From the NCBI RefSeq assembly GCF_004745645.1, contig NZ_SRMB01000001.1, positions 1,736,001 to 1,800,000 on the forward strand: a DNA stretch of 64,000 bases, in the 5' to 3' direction. The notes beneath the pieces are model-generated. The model made no database searches, was not told the DNA's origin, and worked only from the letters and a program-made list of their open reading frames with translations. Below are positions 44,955 through 54,591 of this stretch, one piece after another (the stretch's first letter is position 1; each line of letters starts with the position of its first letter). The translations under genes and the position numbers were made by a program. The DNA is from Hymenobacter metallicola. GTDB lineage: Bacteria > Bacteroidota > Bacteroidia > Cytophagales > Hymenobacteraceae.

Positions 44955-44984
44955 TCCGCCGGGGCAGCTCAGCCCTAGCATTCT

Positions 44985-45030
44985 AATGCCAAAAGCCTGA
45001 TCCTCAGCCGAGGGTCAGGCTTTTGGCATT
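44985..45030 (+). terminator. Terminator of the T9SS beta-helix gene
   Basis: A 16-bp stem, AATGCCAAAAGCCTGA (44985-45000) with its complement at 45015-45030, and an inner CCTC/GAGG helix. TTTT lies inside the descending arm. It begins 30 bp after the stop codon. Confidence 0.8.
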
Positions 45031-45429
45031 ACTACCGTTTCCGGGCCAATGCATCTGTTAGCTGCTGGCCGGAAACTCCCGGTCCAGCTTGGGTGCCGAT
45101 GGCCTAGTCTTGCATGGCCAGGTAAGGCAGGCATATTCTCCTGTGGGCACACTGGGGCCACAGGCTGGTAATCAGCATGGTAAACACAGGCTCACTGTCC
45201 GGCAAGCTTGACAATACCCTATTTATAAGCTTTACGCCAGTTCAACAGCTAGGCTGTCAGATATATCCTCTATTTTGACTTTACTTATATTTAAAATAAA
45301 TATTTTTATTACAACTGTTGCTATTGACGAATTAAATACAATAATTTGATAGTAAAGTTCTATAAAGCACATTTGAGTTGCTTTTGCCGGAACAGCTCCT
45401 TTCGATTCACCTTGTTATTTCTGGTTTCT
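45031..45429. other. Intergenic region and probable promoter of the GDP-fucose/GT61 operon
   Basis: Bases 45031-45200 are of average composition with nothing recognisable. From 45220 to 45360 the sequence is strongly AT-rich. The best promoter match is TTG (45275-45277), 23-bp spacer, TATTTTTA (45301-45308), one mismatch from TAnnTTTG; this is weak. Confidence 0.35.
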
Positions 45430-46542
45430 ATGAAGCGCGCACTCATTACCGGTATTACCGGTCAGGATGGCTCCTACCTGGCCGAGCTGCTGCTAAGCAA
45501 AGGCTACGAGGTTCACGGCATCAAGCGCCGGTCGTCCTTGTTCAACACCGACCGGATTGACCACCTCTACCAGGATCCGCACGAAGCCAACGTCCGCTTC
45601 AAGCTGCACTACGGCGACCTGGCCGACTCAACCAATCTGATTCGCATTGTGCAGGAGGTGCAGCCCGACGAGATATATAACCTCGGGGCCATGTCGCACG
45701 TGAAAGTGTCGTTCGACACGCCCGAGTACACCGCCGACGTGGACGGCTTGGGCACGCTGCGCCTGCTCGAAGCCGTGCGCATTCTGGGGCTGGCCCAGAA
45801 AACCCGCATCTACCAGGCCTCTACCTCCGAGCTGTACGGACTCGTGCAGCAGGTACCGCAGTCGGAAGCCACGCCCTTCTACCCCCGCTCGCCCTACGCC
45901 GTGGCCAAATTGTACGGCTACTGGATTACGGTAAACTACCGCGAAGCGTACGGCATGTATGCCTGCAACGGCATTTTGTTCAACCACGAGTCGCCGATGC
46001 GGGGCGAAACCTTTGTAACGCGCAAAATCACCCGCGGGGTGGCCCGCATTGCCATGGGCCTGCAGCAGAAAATCTACCTGGGCAACCTCGACGCCCGCCG
46101 CGACTGGGGCCACGCCCGCGACTACGTGGAGGCCATGTGGCGCATGCTGCAGCAAGACGAGGCCCGCGACTACGTCATTGCCACCGGCGTGACGACCACC
46201 GTGCGCGACTTTATTCTGCTGGCTTTCGCCGAGCTGGGCATTGAGCTCAACTTCGTGGGCGAAGGCGTCAGCGAAGTAGGCTACGTAGTATCCTGCGCCA
46301 ACCCCGACTACCAGGTACCCGAGGGGCAGGTGGTGGTGGCCGTTGACCCGGCCTACTTCCGCCCGACCGAAGTCGAGCTGCTCATCGGCGACCCGAGCCG
46401 GGCCAAAGCCGAATTGGGCTGGGAGCCGCAGTACGACCTGCCCGCCCTGGTAGCCGACATGGTGCAGGCCGACGTGAAGCTCTTCCGCCGCGACACCGTG
46501 CTGCTCGAAGCCGGCCACCAGGTAATGTACCACGATGAGTAA
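45430..46542 (+). CDS. gmd: GDP-mannose 4,6-dehydratase
   Basis: A 370-residue SDR converting GDP-mannose to GDP-4-keto-6-deoxymannose. ATG 45430 gives the family N-terminus [20 protein letters not shown] with the NADP motif GxxGxx[35 protein letters not shown] and [15 protein letters not shown] (catalytic Tyr-x3-Lys) are diagnostic, as is [20 protein letters not shown] near the end. fcl follows after 60 bp and completes GDP-fucose synthesis. The frame is open upstream in AT-rich, non-conserved sequence. Confidence 0.97.
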   Translation: MKRALITGITGQDGSYLAELLLSKGYEVHGIKRRSSLFNTDRIDHLYQDPHEANVRFKLHYGDLADSTNLIRIVQEVQPDEIYNLGAMSHVKVSFDTPEYTADVDGLGTLRLLEAVRILGLAQKTRIYQASTSELYGLVQQVPQSEATPFYPRSPYAVAKLYGYWITVNYREAYGMYACNGILFNHESPMRGETFVTRKITRGVARIAMGLQQKIYLGNLDARRDWGHARDYVEAMWRMLQQDEARDYVIATGVTTTVRDFILLAFAELGIELNFVGEGVSEVGYVVSCANPDYQVPEGQVVVAVDPAYFRPTEVELLIGDPSRAKAELGWEPQYDLPALVADMVQADVKLFRRDTVLLEAGHQVMYHDE

Positions 46543-46602
46543 GGCAACTGGCCAGCAATAACAGCGGTGCCTCATCCCTTTCCGGATTCACTTACTCATC
46601 TA

Positions 46603-47562
46603 ATGGAAAAACACGCTAAAATATATGTGGCCGGCCACCGCGGTATGGTGGGCGCGGCCTTGGTGCGCCGCCTGCGTCAGGCCGGGTATGAAAACCTGGT
46701 AGTACGCACTTCCGCCGAACTGGACCTGCGCGAACAGGCCGCCGTGGAAGATTTCTTTGCGCAGGAAAAGCCGGAATACGTGCTGCTGGCCGCGGCCAAG
46801 GTGGGGGGCATTCATGCCAACAATACCTACCGGGCCGATTTTCTCTACGACAACCTGATGATCCAGAACAACGTGCTGCGCCAAAGCCAGCAGCACGGCG
46901 TGCGCAAGCTGCTGTTTCTGGGCTCTTCCTGCATCTACCCCAAACTGGCCCCCCAGCCCATCAAGGAGGAGTACCTGTTGACGGCCGCCCTCGAGCCGAC
47001 GAATGAGCCCTATGCCATTGCCAAAATTGCGGGTCTGAAGCTTTGCGAGGCCTACCGGACCCAGTATGGCTGCAATTTCATTTCGGTGATGCCGACCAAC
47101 CTTTACGGGCCCGGCGACAACTACGACCTGGCCAACTCCCACGTGCTGCCCGCCATGCTGCGCAAGTTTGGCGAGGCCACCGAGAAAGGCTTGCCCCGGG
47201 TCTCGATTTGGGGCACCGGCACGCCGCGGCGCGAGTTTCTGCACGTCGACGACCTGGCCGATGCCTGCCTGCACCTGCTGCTGCACTACGACGGCGCCCA
47301 GCCCGTGAACATTGGCACCGGCCGCGACATCAGCATTCAGGAGCTGGCCGAGCTCATTGCCGAGCTGACGGGCTACGTCGGCGAAATTATCTACGACTTC
47401 TCCCGGCCCGATGGCACCCCGCGCAAGCTGCTCGATGTAAGCTACTTGCACTCCCTGGGCTGGCAGCACCAGATTGGGCTAACCGAAGGTCTGCAATCCG
47501 TTATTGCCGGCGCCGATTGGCGTTCGGCTGTGAAATACTCCCCGCTCCAGGCCCTGGCCTAA
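46603..47562 (+). CDS. fcl: GDP-L-fucose synthase
   Basis: A 319-residue epimerase-reductase turning GDP-4-keto-6-deoxymannose into GDP-L-fucose with NADPH. Features: [16 protein letters not shown] at the N-terminus, [36 protein letters not shown] with the catalytic Ser and a Cys, and [20 protein letters not shown] with the Tyr-x3-Lys pair. ATG 46603 ([12 protein letters not shown]) is preferred to one 12 codons earlier. It supplies donor for the GT11-like enzyme in the other EPS operon. 36 bp before the first GT61 gene. Confidence 0.96.
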   Translation: MEKHAKIYVAGHRGMVGAALVRRLRQAGYENLVVRTSAELDLREQAAVEDFFAQEKPEYVLLAAAKVGGIHANNTYRADFLYDNLMIQNNVLRQSQQHGVRKLLFLGSSCIYPKLAPQPIKEEYLLTAALEPTNEPYAIAKIAGLKLCEAYRTQYGCNFISVMPTNLYGPGDNYDLANSHVLPAMLRKFGEATEKGLPRVSIWGTGTPRREFLHVDDLADACLHLLLHYDGAQPVNIGTGRDISIQELAELIAELTGYVGEIIYDFSRPDGTPRKLLDVSYLHSLGWQHQIGLTEGLQSVIAGADWRSAVKYSPLQALA

Positions 47563-47598
47563 TCTGCACTCAACCACACATTTTTTCCTTGATGTATT

Positions 47599-48843
47599 AT
47601 GTACGACGTGCTACTCAGGGCCCGAAGACGAGCCGGCCGGCTGCTCCGGGAAGTTATTCCTTACAACGGCCACTACCGCCCCGTAGGCCTGCATCTTACC
47701 GGTAAAGAACTAGCCAGCCAACCCGGCAGCGGCGTTTTCTACCAGCAGCTCTACCCGGCCTATACCTCCACGCTTGATATTCCCCCGGCGCTCTACGAGG
47801 CCGGCCCCATCTACGACAAATATCCGCACCGCGAAGAAGTACCCGCCGCCTACACCCTGGAAGTCCAAAACGGGCGCATCTACGCCGATAACTTCAACAG
47901 CATTGCCGTCATTTCAGCCGACAACAAGCTGATTGGCGACGTATCGTTTCAGTATGCCCGCGGCGACTGGCGCACGGTAACGCCCAAAGACAACAACATT
48001 TTCCGGCAGCGCTTTTTCCTGGAGCCCGTTCCCGTGCGGGGCACGGTGTGCAGCCTGCTGTCGGGCGGGGGCGCGGCCCTGGGCAACTACTACCACTGGC
48101 TGGTCGATTCGCTGCCCCGCCTGCACCTGGTGCAGGAAGCCGGCCTGCTCGACTCGGTGGATTACTTCCTGGTCTACGACCGGAATCTGCGGTTTATGCT
48201 CGAAACCCTGGCCCCGCTGGGCATCGGGCCCGAGCGCCTGATTGACGTCAACTCCCACCGCCACCTGCGCGCCGACCGGCTGCTGCTGACCTCTCCGGTC
48301 CGGGGCAACGGGGTGCACACGCCCGACTGGGTGTTCAGCTACCTGCGCGAAACCTACCTGCCCGCGGCCCGCACCCGGGATTTCAACCCCTACATCTACA
48401 TTTCGCGCCGCGATGCCCCGGCCCGGGTGGTACTGCCCGCGGCCGAGGTCGAAACCATGCTCAGCCAGGAGTTTGGCTTTACCACCTACACGTTGTCGGA
48501 TCTGACCTTTGCCGAAAAGGTGGAACTGTTCAGTCAGGCCAAGGCGGTGGTGTCGCCTATCGGGGCCGGGCTTTGCAACATCATTTTCTCGCCCCTGGAA
48601 GCTCCCCTGCTGGAGTTGCTGCCCCGCAGCTTTGCCCTGGGCGACTACTGCGAGGTGAGTGCCCGCCTGGGCAAGCCCTACGACTGGCTCATCGGCGACA
48701 GCCCCGAGCTGGCCGACAACCACGGGGATGCCAGCCGGGAAAATCTGACCGTGGACGTAGCCGTGCTGCGGGAGCGGGTGCAACGGCTGATGGACCGCGT
48801 CAAGAAGTCGTCGCAGCACCGTGAACTAGAACTGGAAACCTAA
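47599..48843 (+). CDS. GT61-family glycosyltransferase (paralogue 1 of 3)
   Basis: A 414-residue protein (start TATG at 47599). The N-terminus is a basic amphipathic helix (LLRARRRAGRLLREVIPYN). The GT61/DUF563 signature follows: TVCSLLSGGGAALGNYYHWL then VDSLPRLHLVQEAGLLDSVDYFLVYD, and later YIYISRRDAPARVVL and VVSPIGAGLCNIIF near residue 318. It transfers an unidentified sugar, probably a pentose or hexose in the EPS. It is about 50-60% similar by eye to the next two proteins. Confidence 0.85.
   Translation: MYDVLLRARRRAGRLLREVIPYNGHYRPVGLHLTGKELASQPGSGVFYQQLYPAYTSTLDIPPALYEAGPIYDKYPHREEVPAAYTLEVQNGRIYADNFNSIAVISADNKLIGDVSFQYARGDWRTVTPKDNNIFRQRFFLEPVPVRGTVCSLLSGGGAALGNYYHWLVDSLPRLHLVQEAGLLDSVDYFLVYDRNLRFMLETLAPLGIGPERLIDVNSHRHLRADRLLLTSPVRGNGVHTPDWVFSYLRETYLPAARTRDFNPYIYISRRDAPARVVLPAAEVETMLSQEFGFTTYTLSDLTFAEKVELFSQAKAVVSPIGAGLCNIIFSPLEAPLLELLPRSFALGDYCEVSARLGKPYDWLIGDSPELADNHGDASRENLTVDVAVLRERVQRLMDRVKKSSQHRELELET
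48049..48078 (+). repeat. 30-bp identical core in three tandem GT61 genes (first copy)
   Basis: The same 30 bases occur at 48049-48078, 49322-49351 and 50586-50615, coding for CSLLSGGGAA. Nearby sequence (YYHW to LVQEAG) is also almost identical at the DNA level, while the N-terminal 120 codons have diverged. Confidence 0.9.
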
Positions 48844-48859
48844 CACAACGTTCTCGATT

Positions 48860-50095
48860 ATGAGCGACTTGATACCCCGCGTTCAGCGCCGCGCTGGTCG
48901 CTTACTGCGGCAATTTGTACCGCACAATCTTCATCTTCGTCCCGTCGGCGTTTACCCGAGCAGCCAGCAGCTGGCCGCCCACCCGGGCGCGGGGGCGAGC
49001 TACCAGGAAATCTACCCCAGCTACAAGTCGCAGTGGCCGGTACCCGACGACCTGTACCACCAAATCAGTGACTACGGCGGTTTGCACGCCAAACCCAACC
49101 GTACTGAAAAGCAACCCGCCGCCTTTGTTCTCACGCTGGAGCAAGGGCGGCTGCTAGCTGATAATACGCTGAGCGTGGCCGTCATTAGCGCCGATAACAA
49201 GCTGGTCGGCGATGCTTCCTTCCAGTACGATGCCGCCCGGGCCGACCTGGCCCGGCCGCAGGACAATACCGTATTCAACCAGCGCTGGTTTAAGGCCCCG
49301 GTGCGGGTAGCCGGCACGGTGTGCAGCCTGCTGTCGGGCGGGGGCGCGGCCACGGGCAACTACTACCACTGGCTCATCGACTCCCTCCCCCGCCTGCACT
49401 TGGTGCAGGAAGCCGGCTTGTGGGACGCCATCGACTACTTCCTGATTTATGACAAGCAGCGGCGCTTCGTCGTCGACTCGCTGCTGGCCCTGGGCATTCG
49501 GCCCGAGCAGCTGCTGGACGTAAGCACCCACGGCCACCTGGTAGCCGACCGCCTGGTAGTGACCTCGGCCGTGCGCGGACAGGGCACGCACAACCCGGGC
49601 TGGGCCTGTGACTTTCTGCGCCAGGAACTGCTGCCGGCGGCGGCCCCGGAGGAATTTAGCCCCTGCGTGTACCTAAGTCGTCGCGATGCGCCGGGCCGTC
49701 ACGTCCTCAATGAAGGCGAGGTAGAAGCCTTGCTGCAGGAATACGGGTTTCAAACCCACGTGCTGGGCGAGTACTCTTTTGCGCAGCAAGTGGCCCTGTT
49801 TGCCGGCGCCAAAATAGTGGTGGCTCCTACGGGGGCGGGCTTGGCGAACCTGGTTTTTGCGCCAGCAGGCACAGCAGTTATCGAGATGTTCCCCAAGCAT
49901 TTCACCGTCATGGAATACCCCGAGCTCTGCTACCGCCTTGGCCTGGAGTACCAGTATCTGGTAGCCGAACCAGCGGCCGGGCCCATCACCTCACGCCGCG
50001 AAGCATGGCGTGAGCACCTCACCGTGGACCTGCACACGCTGCGGCACAAGCTGCAGAATGTTTCGCCCCGGGCTCTTACAGCCCTTGCCCAGTAG
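48860..50095 (+). CDS. GT61-family glycosyltransferase (paralogue 2 of 3)
   Basis: A 411-residue protein starting MSDLIPRVQRRAGRLLRQFV, 16 bp after paralogue 1. The shared core is GTVCSLLSGGGAATGNYYHW and LVQEAGLWDAIDYFLIYDKQ, with YLSRRDAPGRHVLNEGEVE and VVAPTGAGLANLVF in the C-terminal half. All conserved His and Asp residues of the family core are kept, so it is probably active. Donor and acceptor are not predictable. Confidence 0.85.
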   Translation: MSDLIPRVQRRAGRLLRQFVPHNLHLRPVGVYPSSQQLAAHPGAGASYQEIYPSYKSQWPVPDDLYHQISDYGGLHAKPNRTEKQPAAFVLTLEQGRLLADNTLSVAVISADNKLVGDASFQYDAARADLARPQDNTVFNQRWFKAPVRVAGTVCSLLSGGGAATGNYYHWLIDSLPRLHLVQEAGLWDAIDYFLIYDKQRRFVVDSLLALGIRPEQLLDVSTHGHLVADRLVVTSAVRGQGTHNPGWACDFLRQELLPAAAPEEFSPCVYLSRRDAPGRHVLNEGEVEALLQEYGFQTHVLGEYSFAQQVALFAGAKIVVAPTGAGLANLVFAPAGTAVIEMFPKHFTVMEYPELCYRLGLEYQYLVAEPAAGPITSRREAWREHLTVDLHTLRHKLQNVSPRALTALAQ

Positions 50096-50132
50096 CAGTT
50101 ACCTGTTCTTCCATTCCACAACCTCTACTACC

Positions 50133-51359
50133 ATGCACGACCTCCTGGCCCGAATTCAACGGCGCGCCGGCCGCATGCTGCGGGAAATTATTCCCTATCA
50201 CCCCCATCTGCGCCCCGTGGGAGTAGCCCCCAGCAGCGCGGCACTGGCCAATCAGGCCGGTAGTAGTACGGCCTATTCGGAAGTATACCCCGCCTATACG
50301 TCGCACCTGCAGGTACCGGAAGTCTTTTTAACCTCCGGGCCGAGCTACTACGAACCCGTCGCCACCGAGGAACTCATGCCCCCGGCCTTTGTGCTGACCC
50401 TGGAAAACGGGCGCGTGAATGTCGATGACATCAATAGTGTGGCCATTATAGCGGCCAACAACCAGCTGGTGGGGGATGTCTCCCTTCAGTTTTCACCCGT
50501 CAATTTCGCGCTGGCCACCCCCGCCGAAAACCCAATTTTCCACCAGAGCTACTTTACCTCGCCCCGCCAAGTAGAAGGTACCGTATGCAGCCTGCTGTCG
50601 GGCGGGGGCGCGGCCATTGGCAACTATTACCACTGGATGCTCGATTCGCTGCCCCGCCTGCACCTGGTGCAGGAAGCCGGCCTGTGGGATGCCATCGACT
50701 ACTTCCTGATTTATGACCGCGGCCACAGCTTTGCCCTCGAAACCCTGCGGGAGCTGGGCGTGCGCGACGAGCAGATTATCGACGTAAAAAGTAATTCCCA
50801 CCTGCAGGCCCGCACGCTGATTGTCACCTCGTCGGTGCGCGGTGGGGGCCGCCACGCCCCCCGCTGGGTTGGGGAATTTATGCAGCGTTCCTTCCGGCCG
50901 CTCGATACTGGCACCCCTGCCCGCCGCTTCGCTCCCCTGGTGTACGTTACCCGCCGCGACGCCTCGTTCCGGCAGGTGCGCAATGAGGCCGAGGTAGAAG
51001 CAGTGCTGCGGGAATACGGCTTCGAGAGCTACGCCTTGAGCGAGTTGAACCTGCGTGAAAAGGTAGCTTTATTCTCCGGGGCCCGGGCCGTGGTAGGGCC
51101 CGTGGGGGCGGGCTTGGTCAACATCTTGTTCTGCCAGCCCGGTACCCCGCTTATCGAGTTTTTGCCGCGTAACCTGATTGTGGCCGACTACCTGGATCTG
51201 ACCTCCCGGCTCGACATGCCCCATTACCCGCTCATCAGCCACCGCGACGATGCCTCTTCCCAGAACGCCTCGGCTGACCGCCGCGACGACTTGACCGTGG
51301 ATATCAAGGCCCTGCGGCGCACCTTGCAGCAAGCTATGCCTGAAGTTGTTACGATTTAA
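50133..51359 (+). CDS. GT61-family glycosyltransferase (paralogue 3 of 3)
   Basis: A 408-residue protein from ATG 50133 (MHDLLARIQRRAGRMLREII), 37 bp after paralogue 2. The core GTVCSLLSGGGAAIGNYYHW and LVQEAGLWDAIDYFLIYDRG is closest to paralogue 2; YVTRRDASFRQVRNEAEVE and VVGPVGAGLVNILF follow. The terminal ~25 residues differ most among the three. Family motifs are intact. Confidence 0.85.
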   Translation: MHDLLARIQRRAGRMLREIIPYHPHLRPVGVAPSSAALANQAGSSTAYSEVYPAYTSHLQVPEVFLTSGPSYYEPVATEELMPPAFVLTLENGRVNVDDINSVAIIAANNQLVGDVSLQFSPVNFALATPAENPIFHQSYFTSPRQVEGTVCSLLSGGGAAIGNYYHWMLDSLPRLHLVQEAGLWDAIDYFLIYDRGHSFALETLRELGVRDEQIIDVKSNSHLQARTLIVTSSVRGGGRHAPRWVGEFMQRSFRPLDTGTPARRFAPLVYVTRRDASFRQVRNEAEVEAVLREYGFESYALSELNLREKVALFSGARAVVGPVGAGLVNILFCQPGTPLIEFLPRNLIVADYLDLTSRLDMPHYPLISHRDDASSQNASADRRDDLTVDIKALRRTLQQAMPEVVTI

Positions 51360-51402
51360 GGACCGGCGCCTACTTCCTGTTTTCACCTTTGCCCGTTACG
51401 CT

Positions 51403-52425
51403 ATGCCTTCCGTTCTGCTTTCGCTCGTTACCTGGAACAGTGCCGACTCGGTGGAGGCCTGCCTTCGCTCGGCCCTGGCCCAGACCTATACCGATTTTGA
51501 GCTGTGGGTGGTCGACAATGCTTCCCGCGACGATACCTGCGCCCGGGTAGAAGCCCTGGCTGCCACCGACGCCCGCCTGCGCCTGCACCGACTCGCGGAG
51601 AATACCGGCTTCTGCGGGGGCCACAACTATTCCCTCGACCGCACCCGCTCCGACTATGTGCTGCTGGTAAACCCCGACGTGGAAATGCAGCCCGACTACC
51701 TGGCCAACGCCGTGGCCGCCATGCAGCGCGACGAGCAGATTGGAACGGTGTGCGGGCTGCTGGTGCAAAGTCAGGAGGCCGACCCCTACATTGACAGCGC
51801 CGGTATGAATGCCCTGCCCGATGGCCGCTTTGGCTTGCGCTTGCACCGGCAGCGCCTCAGCCAGGCCGCCCCGGAGCCCGGCTACGTGGATGGGGCCGAT
51901 GGAGCCTTACCGCTGTTCCGCCGCCGGTTTATTGATGATCTGCGGGTAGAAGGCCACTTTTTTGACCCCCGCTTTTTTGCGCATAAAGAAGACTGGGACG
52001 TGGCCTGGCGCGGGCGGCTCTACGGCTGGCGCACCTGGTTCGAGCCTTCCTGCCGCGCCTTGCATCCCCGGCAGTTTCTGCCCGCCAACCTACGGCTACG
52101 CAACCACTTGGCCAGCGCCATCAAGACCGACGCGGTAAAAAACCAGTGGCTGCTGCTCATCAAAAACACGACGGTGGCCCAGGCACCACGGCTGCTGCTA
52201 CGAGCCATTCCCCGGCAGCTGGCTATTCTGTGCTACTCTCTGCTCTTTGAACGCAGCTCGCTGCCCGCCTACCGCTACGTGTGGCAGAACTGGCAGCAGG
52301 TGCGCGCGAGTCGCCAACTGATACAGGCCCGGGCCCGGCGGGGCTGGCAGCCGGCGGGCTCCGCCCCAACGAGCCCGGCGCCAGCCCCAACCACGCCCCA
52401 CTATGCTACCCTGGTACCGCACTAA
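51403..52425 (+). CDS. GT2-family glycosyltransferase (rhamnosyltransferase-like)
   Basis: A 340-residue GT-A enzyme; ATG 51403 gives the family start MPSVLLSLVTWNSADSVEAC. It has LWVVDNASRDDTCARVE, NTGFCGGHNYSLDRTRSDYV and LLVNPDVEMQPDYL (metal-binding DxD equivalent), then FFAHKEDWDVAWRGRLYGW with the catalytic acidic residues. This NTGFxxGxN type is common among WbbL-like rhamnosyl- and mannosyltransferases. Last gene of the gmd operon; a terminator starts 40 bp downstream. The C-terminal ~25 residues are Pro/Ala/Thr-rich. Confidence 0.9.
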   Translation: MPSVLLSLVTWNSADSVEACLRSALAQTYTDFELWVVDNASRDDTCARVEALAATDARLRLHRLAENTGFCGGHNYSLDRTRSDYVLLVNPDVEMQPDYLANAVAAMQRDEQIGTVCGLLVQSQEADPYIDSAGMNALPDGRFGLRLHRQRLSQAAPEPGYVDGADGALPLFRRRFIDDLRVEGHFFDPRFFAHKEDWDVAWRGRLYGWRTWFEPSCRALHPRQFLPANLRLRNHLASAIKTDAVKNQWLLLIKNTTVAQAPRLLLRAIPRQLAILCYSLLFERSSLPAYRYVWQNWQQVRASRQLIQARARRGWQPAGSAPTSPAPAPTTPHYATLVPH

Positions 52426-52464
52426 TTTTTTCACGCCCGACCAAGTCGACTACTTACTAAAAAC

Positions 52465-52507
52465 GCCAAAAGCGCCGCTCCCCAGCTTGAGGAGCGGCGC
52501 TTTTGGC
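52465..52507. terminator. Bidirectional terminator at the operon junction
   Basis: A perfect 17-bp stem, GCCAAAAGCGCCGCTCC (52465-52481) and its complement (52491-52507), with a 9-base loop. AAAA/TTTT tracts lie within the outer stem. It separates the plus-strand GT2 gene from the convergent SAF-domain oxidoreductase gene. Confidence 0.85.
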
Positions 52508-52530
52508 AGCAGTGCACTTTCCGAGCTGTT

Positions 52531-53886
52531 CTAACCGACGTTATCAGCTACCTCGGCCGGTACCACGACGCGGCTGCGGGCAGCACTATTCAGGCCGAAG
52601 TAGGCAGCCTGCTCCAGACGCAGCTGGTCGATGAGGCGGCCTTCGGGCAGAATCACGTCGTCGTAGGTTAAGACCTGGTCTTTGGGCACGTCGTGGCGCA
52701 GGATGCAGCCTTCGGCTACCCCGATGGGCAGCAGCCGCTCCTGGTCGGCTACCGAGGCATTTTCGGCTAGGCCATAGGTGTGGTAGTGCCCAATGCCGTC
52801 CAGGGTTTGCCCGGCAAATAGCGGAATTTTGGCCGCCGTGACGACCTCCACGCGCATGGGGCCAGCCGGGGCCAGGGCGGCATCCTTGAACAGAACGGCG
52901 CGGGCCACCGTGGTTGGCGTTTCAAAATGGCACAGGTGGTAAGGCGTGTAGAAGCAGTAGAGCGGCCCGGGCCCTAGCTTATAGAGCTTGAGGTAGTGCT
53001 GCTGCACCGGGTCGTCGATGGTGCCCAGCACGAACACCCCGGGGCCCGGCTCGGCGCCTACCACGTAATCGACCAGGCCCGGGCCACCGTCGAGCAGCAG
53101 CTCCTGCGGGTACCACTCGGCGGCTTTGCTAATGGGCGTGCCCGGCGCCACCGTGGGCCCCAGCATACCCCGCCGGGCCACCTGCATGCCCAGGGCATTG
53201 GCAATAACGGCCTGCTCGAAGCTGATTTTACTGCCGTCGGCGAAGCTCGTGACCATGCTCGGGTTCTGGCCCCATTGCTTGGCAAAGCCTTCCTGGGTGG
53301 TGGGGTTGCGGTACGGGTCGTGCAAGCCCTTGATGTTGCCGCACAGCACGGGCTTTACCCCTATGCCTTTCACGAAGCGGGCCAGGTTGAGCGTCACGCC
53401 CGGCTGGTCCCCGTCGGCGACGGTATACACCACCCCGGCGCGGTCGGCGTACACTTTCAGAATGGGCCCTACGGTGCCGTCCAGCTCCGCGTTGAGCAGC
53501 ACAATGTGCTTGCCATGCCGAATGGCTTCGAGCACCACGTGGGCGCCGTGCTCCACGGCGCCGGTCACCTCAATAATGGCGTCGATACCCTCGGCCCGAC
53601 TCAGCAGCAACGCGTCGTCGGTAATGGCGGGCAGGCCCTGGGCAATGCAGGCTTCGAGCTGAGCCACGGAGGCTACTTCGCGCGGGGCCAGCGTACCGGC
53701 TTCTTCGTAGCAGGCGCGGGCCTTGTCGAGGGTGCGGTTGGCAATAGCCACCAACTCCATACCGGCTACGTAGCGGCAAATCTGCCGGGCGACGCCCTTG
53801 GCCATAAAGCCGGCTCCGATCATACCCACCCGGATGGGCTGGCCCAGGCGCTGCCGCTCAGCCAGCGCGTTATCAACTAGTATCAT
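52531..53886 (-). CDS. SAF-domain NAD(P)-dependent oxidoreductase of the CDP-sugar module
   Basis: A 451-residue protein from ATG 53886 (MILVDNALAERQRLGQPI). A Rossmann domain with VGMIGAGFMAKGVARQI and a homoserine-dehydrogenase-like middle (VYTVADGDQPGVTLNLARF) is followed by a C-terminal SAF (antifreeze-like) domain (IPLFAGQTLDGIGHYHTYG and HDVPKDQVLTYDDV). The family is seen in my experience next to cytidylyltransferase and epimerase genes of polysaccharide loci; its reaction is not established. Here it is the last gene of the group rfbF - SDR - 3,5-epimerase - SAF, so reduction or rearrangement of a CDP-keto-sugar is a reasonable guess. Confidence 0.8.
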   Translation of the reverse strand: MILVDNALAERQRLGQPIRVGMIGAGFMAKGVARQICRYVAGMELVAIANRTLDKARACYEEAGTLAPREVASVAQLEACIAQGLPAITDDALLLSRAEGIDAIIEVTGAVEHGAHVVLEAIRHGKHIVLLNAELDGTVGPILKVYADRAGVVYTVADGDQPGVTLNLARFVKGIGVKPVLCGNIKGLHDPYRNPTTQEGFAKQWGQNPSMVTSFADGSKISFEQAVIANALGMQVARRGMLGPTVAPGTPISKAAEWYPQELLLDGGPGLVDYVVGAEPGPGVFVLGTIDDPVQQHYLKLYKLGPGPLYCFYTPYHLCHFETPTTVARAVLFKDAALAPAGPMRVEVVTAAKIPLFAGQTLDGIGHYHTYGLAENASVADQERLLPIGVAEGCILRHDVPKDQVLTYDDVILPEGRLIDQLRLEQAAYFGLNSAARSRVVVPAEVADNVG

Positions 53887-53928
53887 GCGTGTTGCGAGTA
53901 AGAATAAACGAATGAAGCCGTGGGCCCA

Positions 53929-53971
53929 AGCCAGTACCGAGCAAAGCATCCTTTTTTGCCCGGCACTGGCT
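53929..53971. repeat. Imperfect hairpin between the 3,5-epimerase and SAF genes
   Basis: A 17-base arm at 53929-53945 (AGCCAGTACCGAGCAAA) pairs with 53955-53971 at 15 of 17 positions around a 9-base loop. It lies inside the operon with no U-tract on the transcribed strand, so it may be an mRNA-processing or stability element rather than a terminator. Confidence 0.5.
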
Positions 53972-53974
53972 AGC

Positions 53975-54538
53975 TCACATCTTGGCTTCGACTTGAATTT
54001 CGGGCATCAACAGGTGAAAATCGGGGTGGCGGCTGTCTTTTTCCGACACCAGCACCGGGTCAAAGGGCCACTGGATGTTGATGGCTGGGTCGTTCCAGCG
54101 CAGGCCCCGCTCGGCTCCGGGCGCATACTTGGCCGATACCTGGTAGCACACGTCGGTGTTGTCGGTCAGCGTCAGGAAGCCGTGGGCAAACCGGCCCGGC
54201 ACAAACAGCATGCGGAAGCTGGAGGCCGTCAGCTCCACGCCCAGCCACTGCCCGTAGGTCGGCGACTCTTCCCTAAGGTCCACAATGACGTCGTAGATGG
54301 CGCCCTGGGTGCAGCGCACCAGCTTGGTTTCCTCGTGCGGCGGCAGCTGGAAATGCATGCCACGCAGCGTGCCTTTGCGGGGATTCGACGACACGTTGGC
54401 TTGCAAGGGGGGCATCAGAATGCCATGGGCAGCAAACTCGTCGGCGCACCAGGAGCGGGCAAAAAAGCCGCGCTCGTCCGACAGGCGGTCAACGTCGATG
54501 ATAAAGGCACCCGGTAGTTCAGTCTCCGTGAAAATCAT
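53975..54538 (-). CDS. rfbC: dTDP-4-dehydrorhamnose 3,5-epimerase-family protein
   Basis: A 187-residue cupin. RmlC-type motifs: GAFIIDVDRLSDERGFFARS, QANVSSNPRKGTLRGMHFQ with the catalytic His, and LFVPGRFAHGFLTLTDNTDV with the Tyr/His-containing strand. No dTDP-rhamnose genes (rmlA, rmlB, rmlD) are nearby; the neighbours are a CDP-sugar cytidylyltransferase and SDR genes. It therefore probably epimerises a CDP-4-keto sugar, and the symbol denotes family rather than proven substrate. 53 bp downstream of the SDR gene. Confidence 0.88.
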   Translation of the reverse strand: MIFTETELPGAFIIDVDRLSDERGFFARSWCADEFAAHGILMPPLQANVSSNPRKGTLRGMHFQLPPHEETKLVRCTQGAIYDVIVDLREESPTYGQWLGVELTASSFRMLFVPGRFAHGFLTLTDNTDVCYQVSAKYAPGAERGLRWNDPAINIQWPFDPVLVSEKDSRHPDFHLLMPEIQVEAKM

Positions 54539-54591
54539 AGGGAAAGAGGTGTAGCGGTGGTGAAAAAGGAAAGAATAGACAGTCTAGGGCA

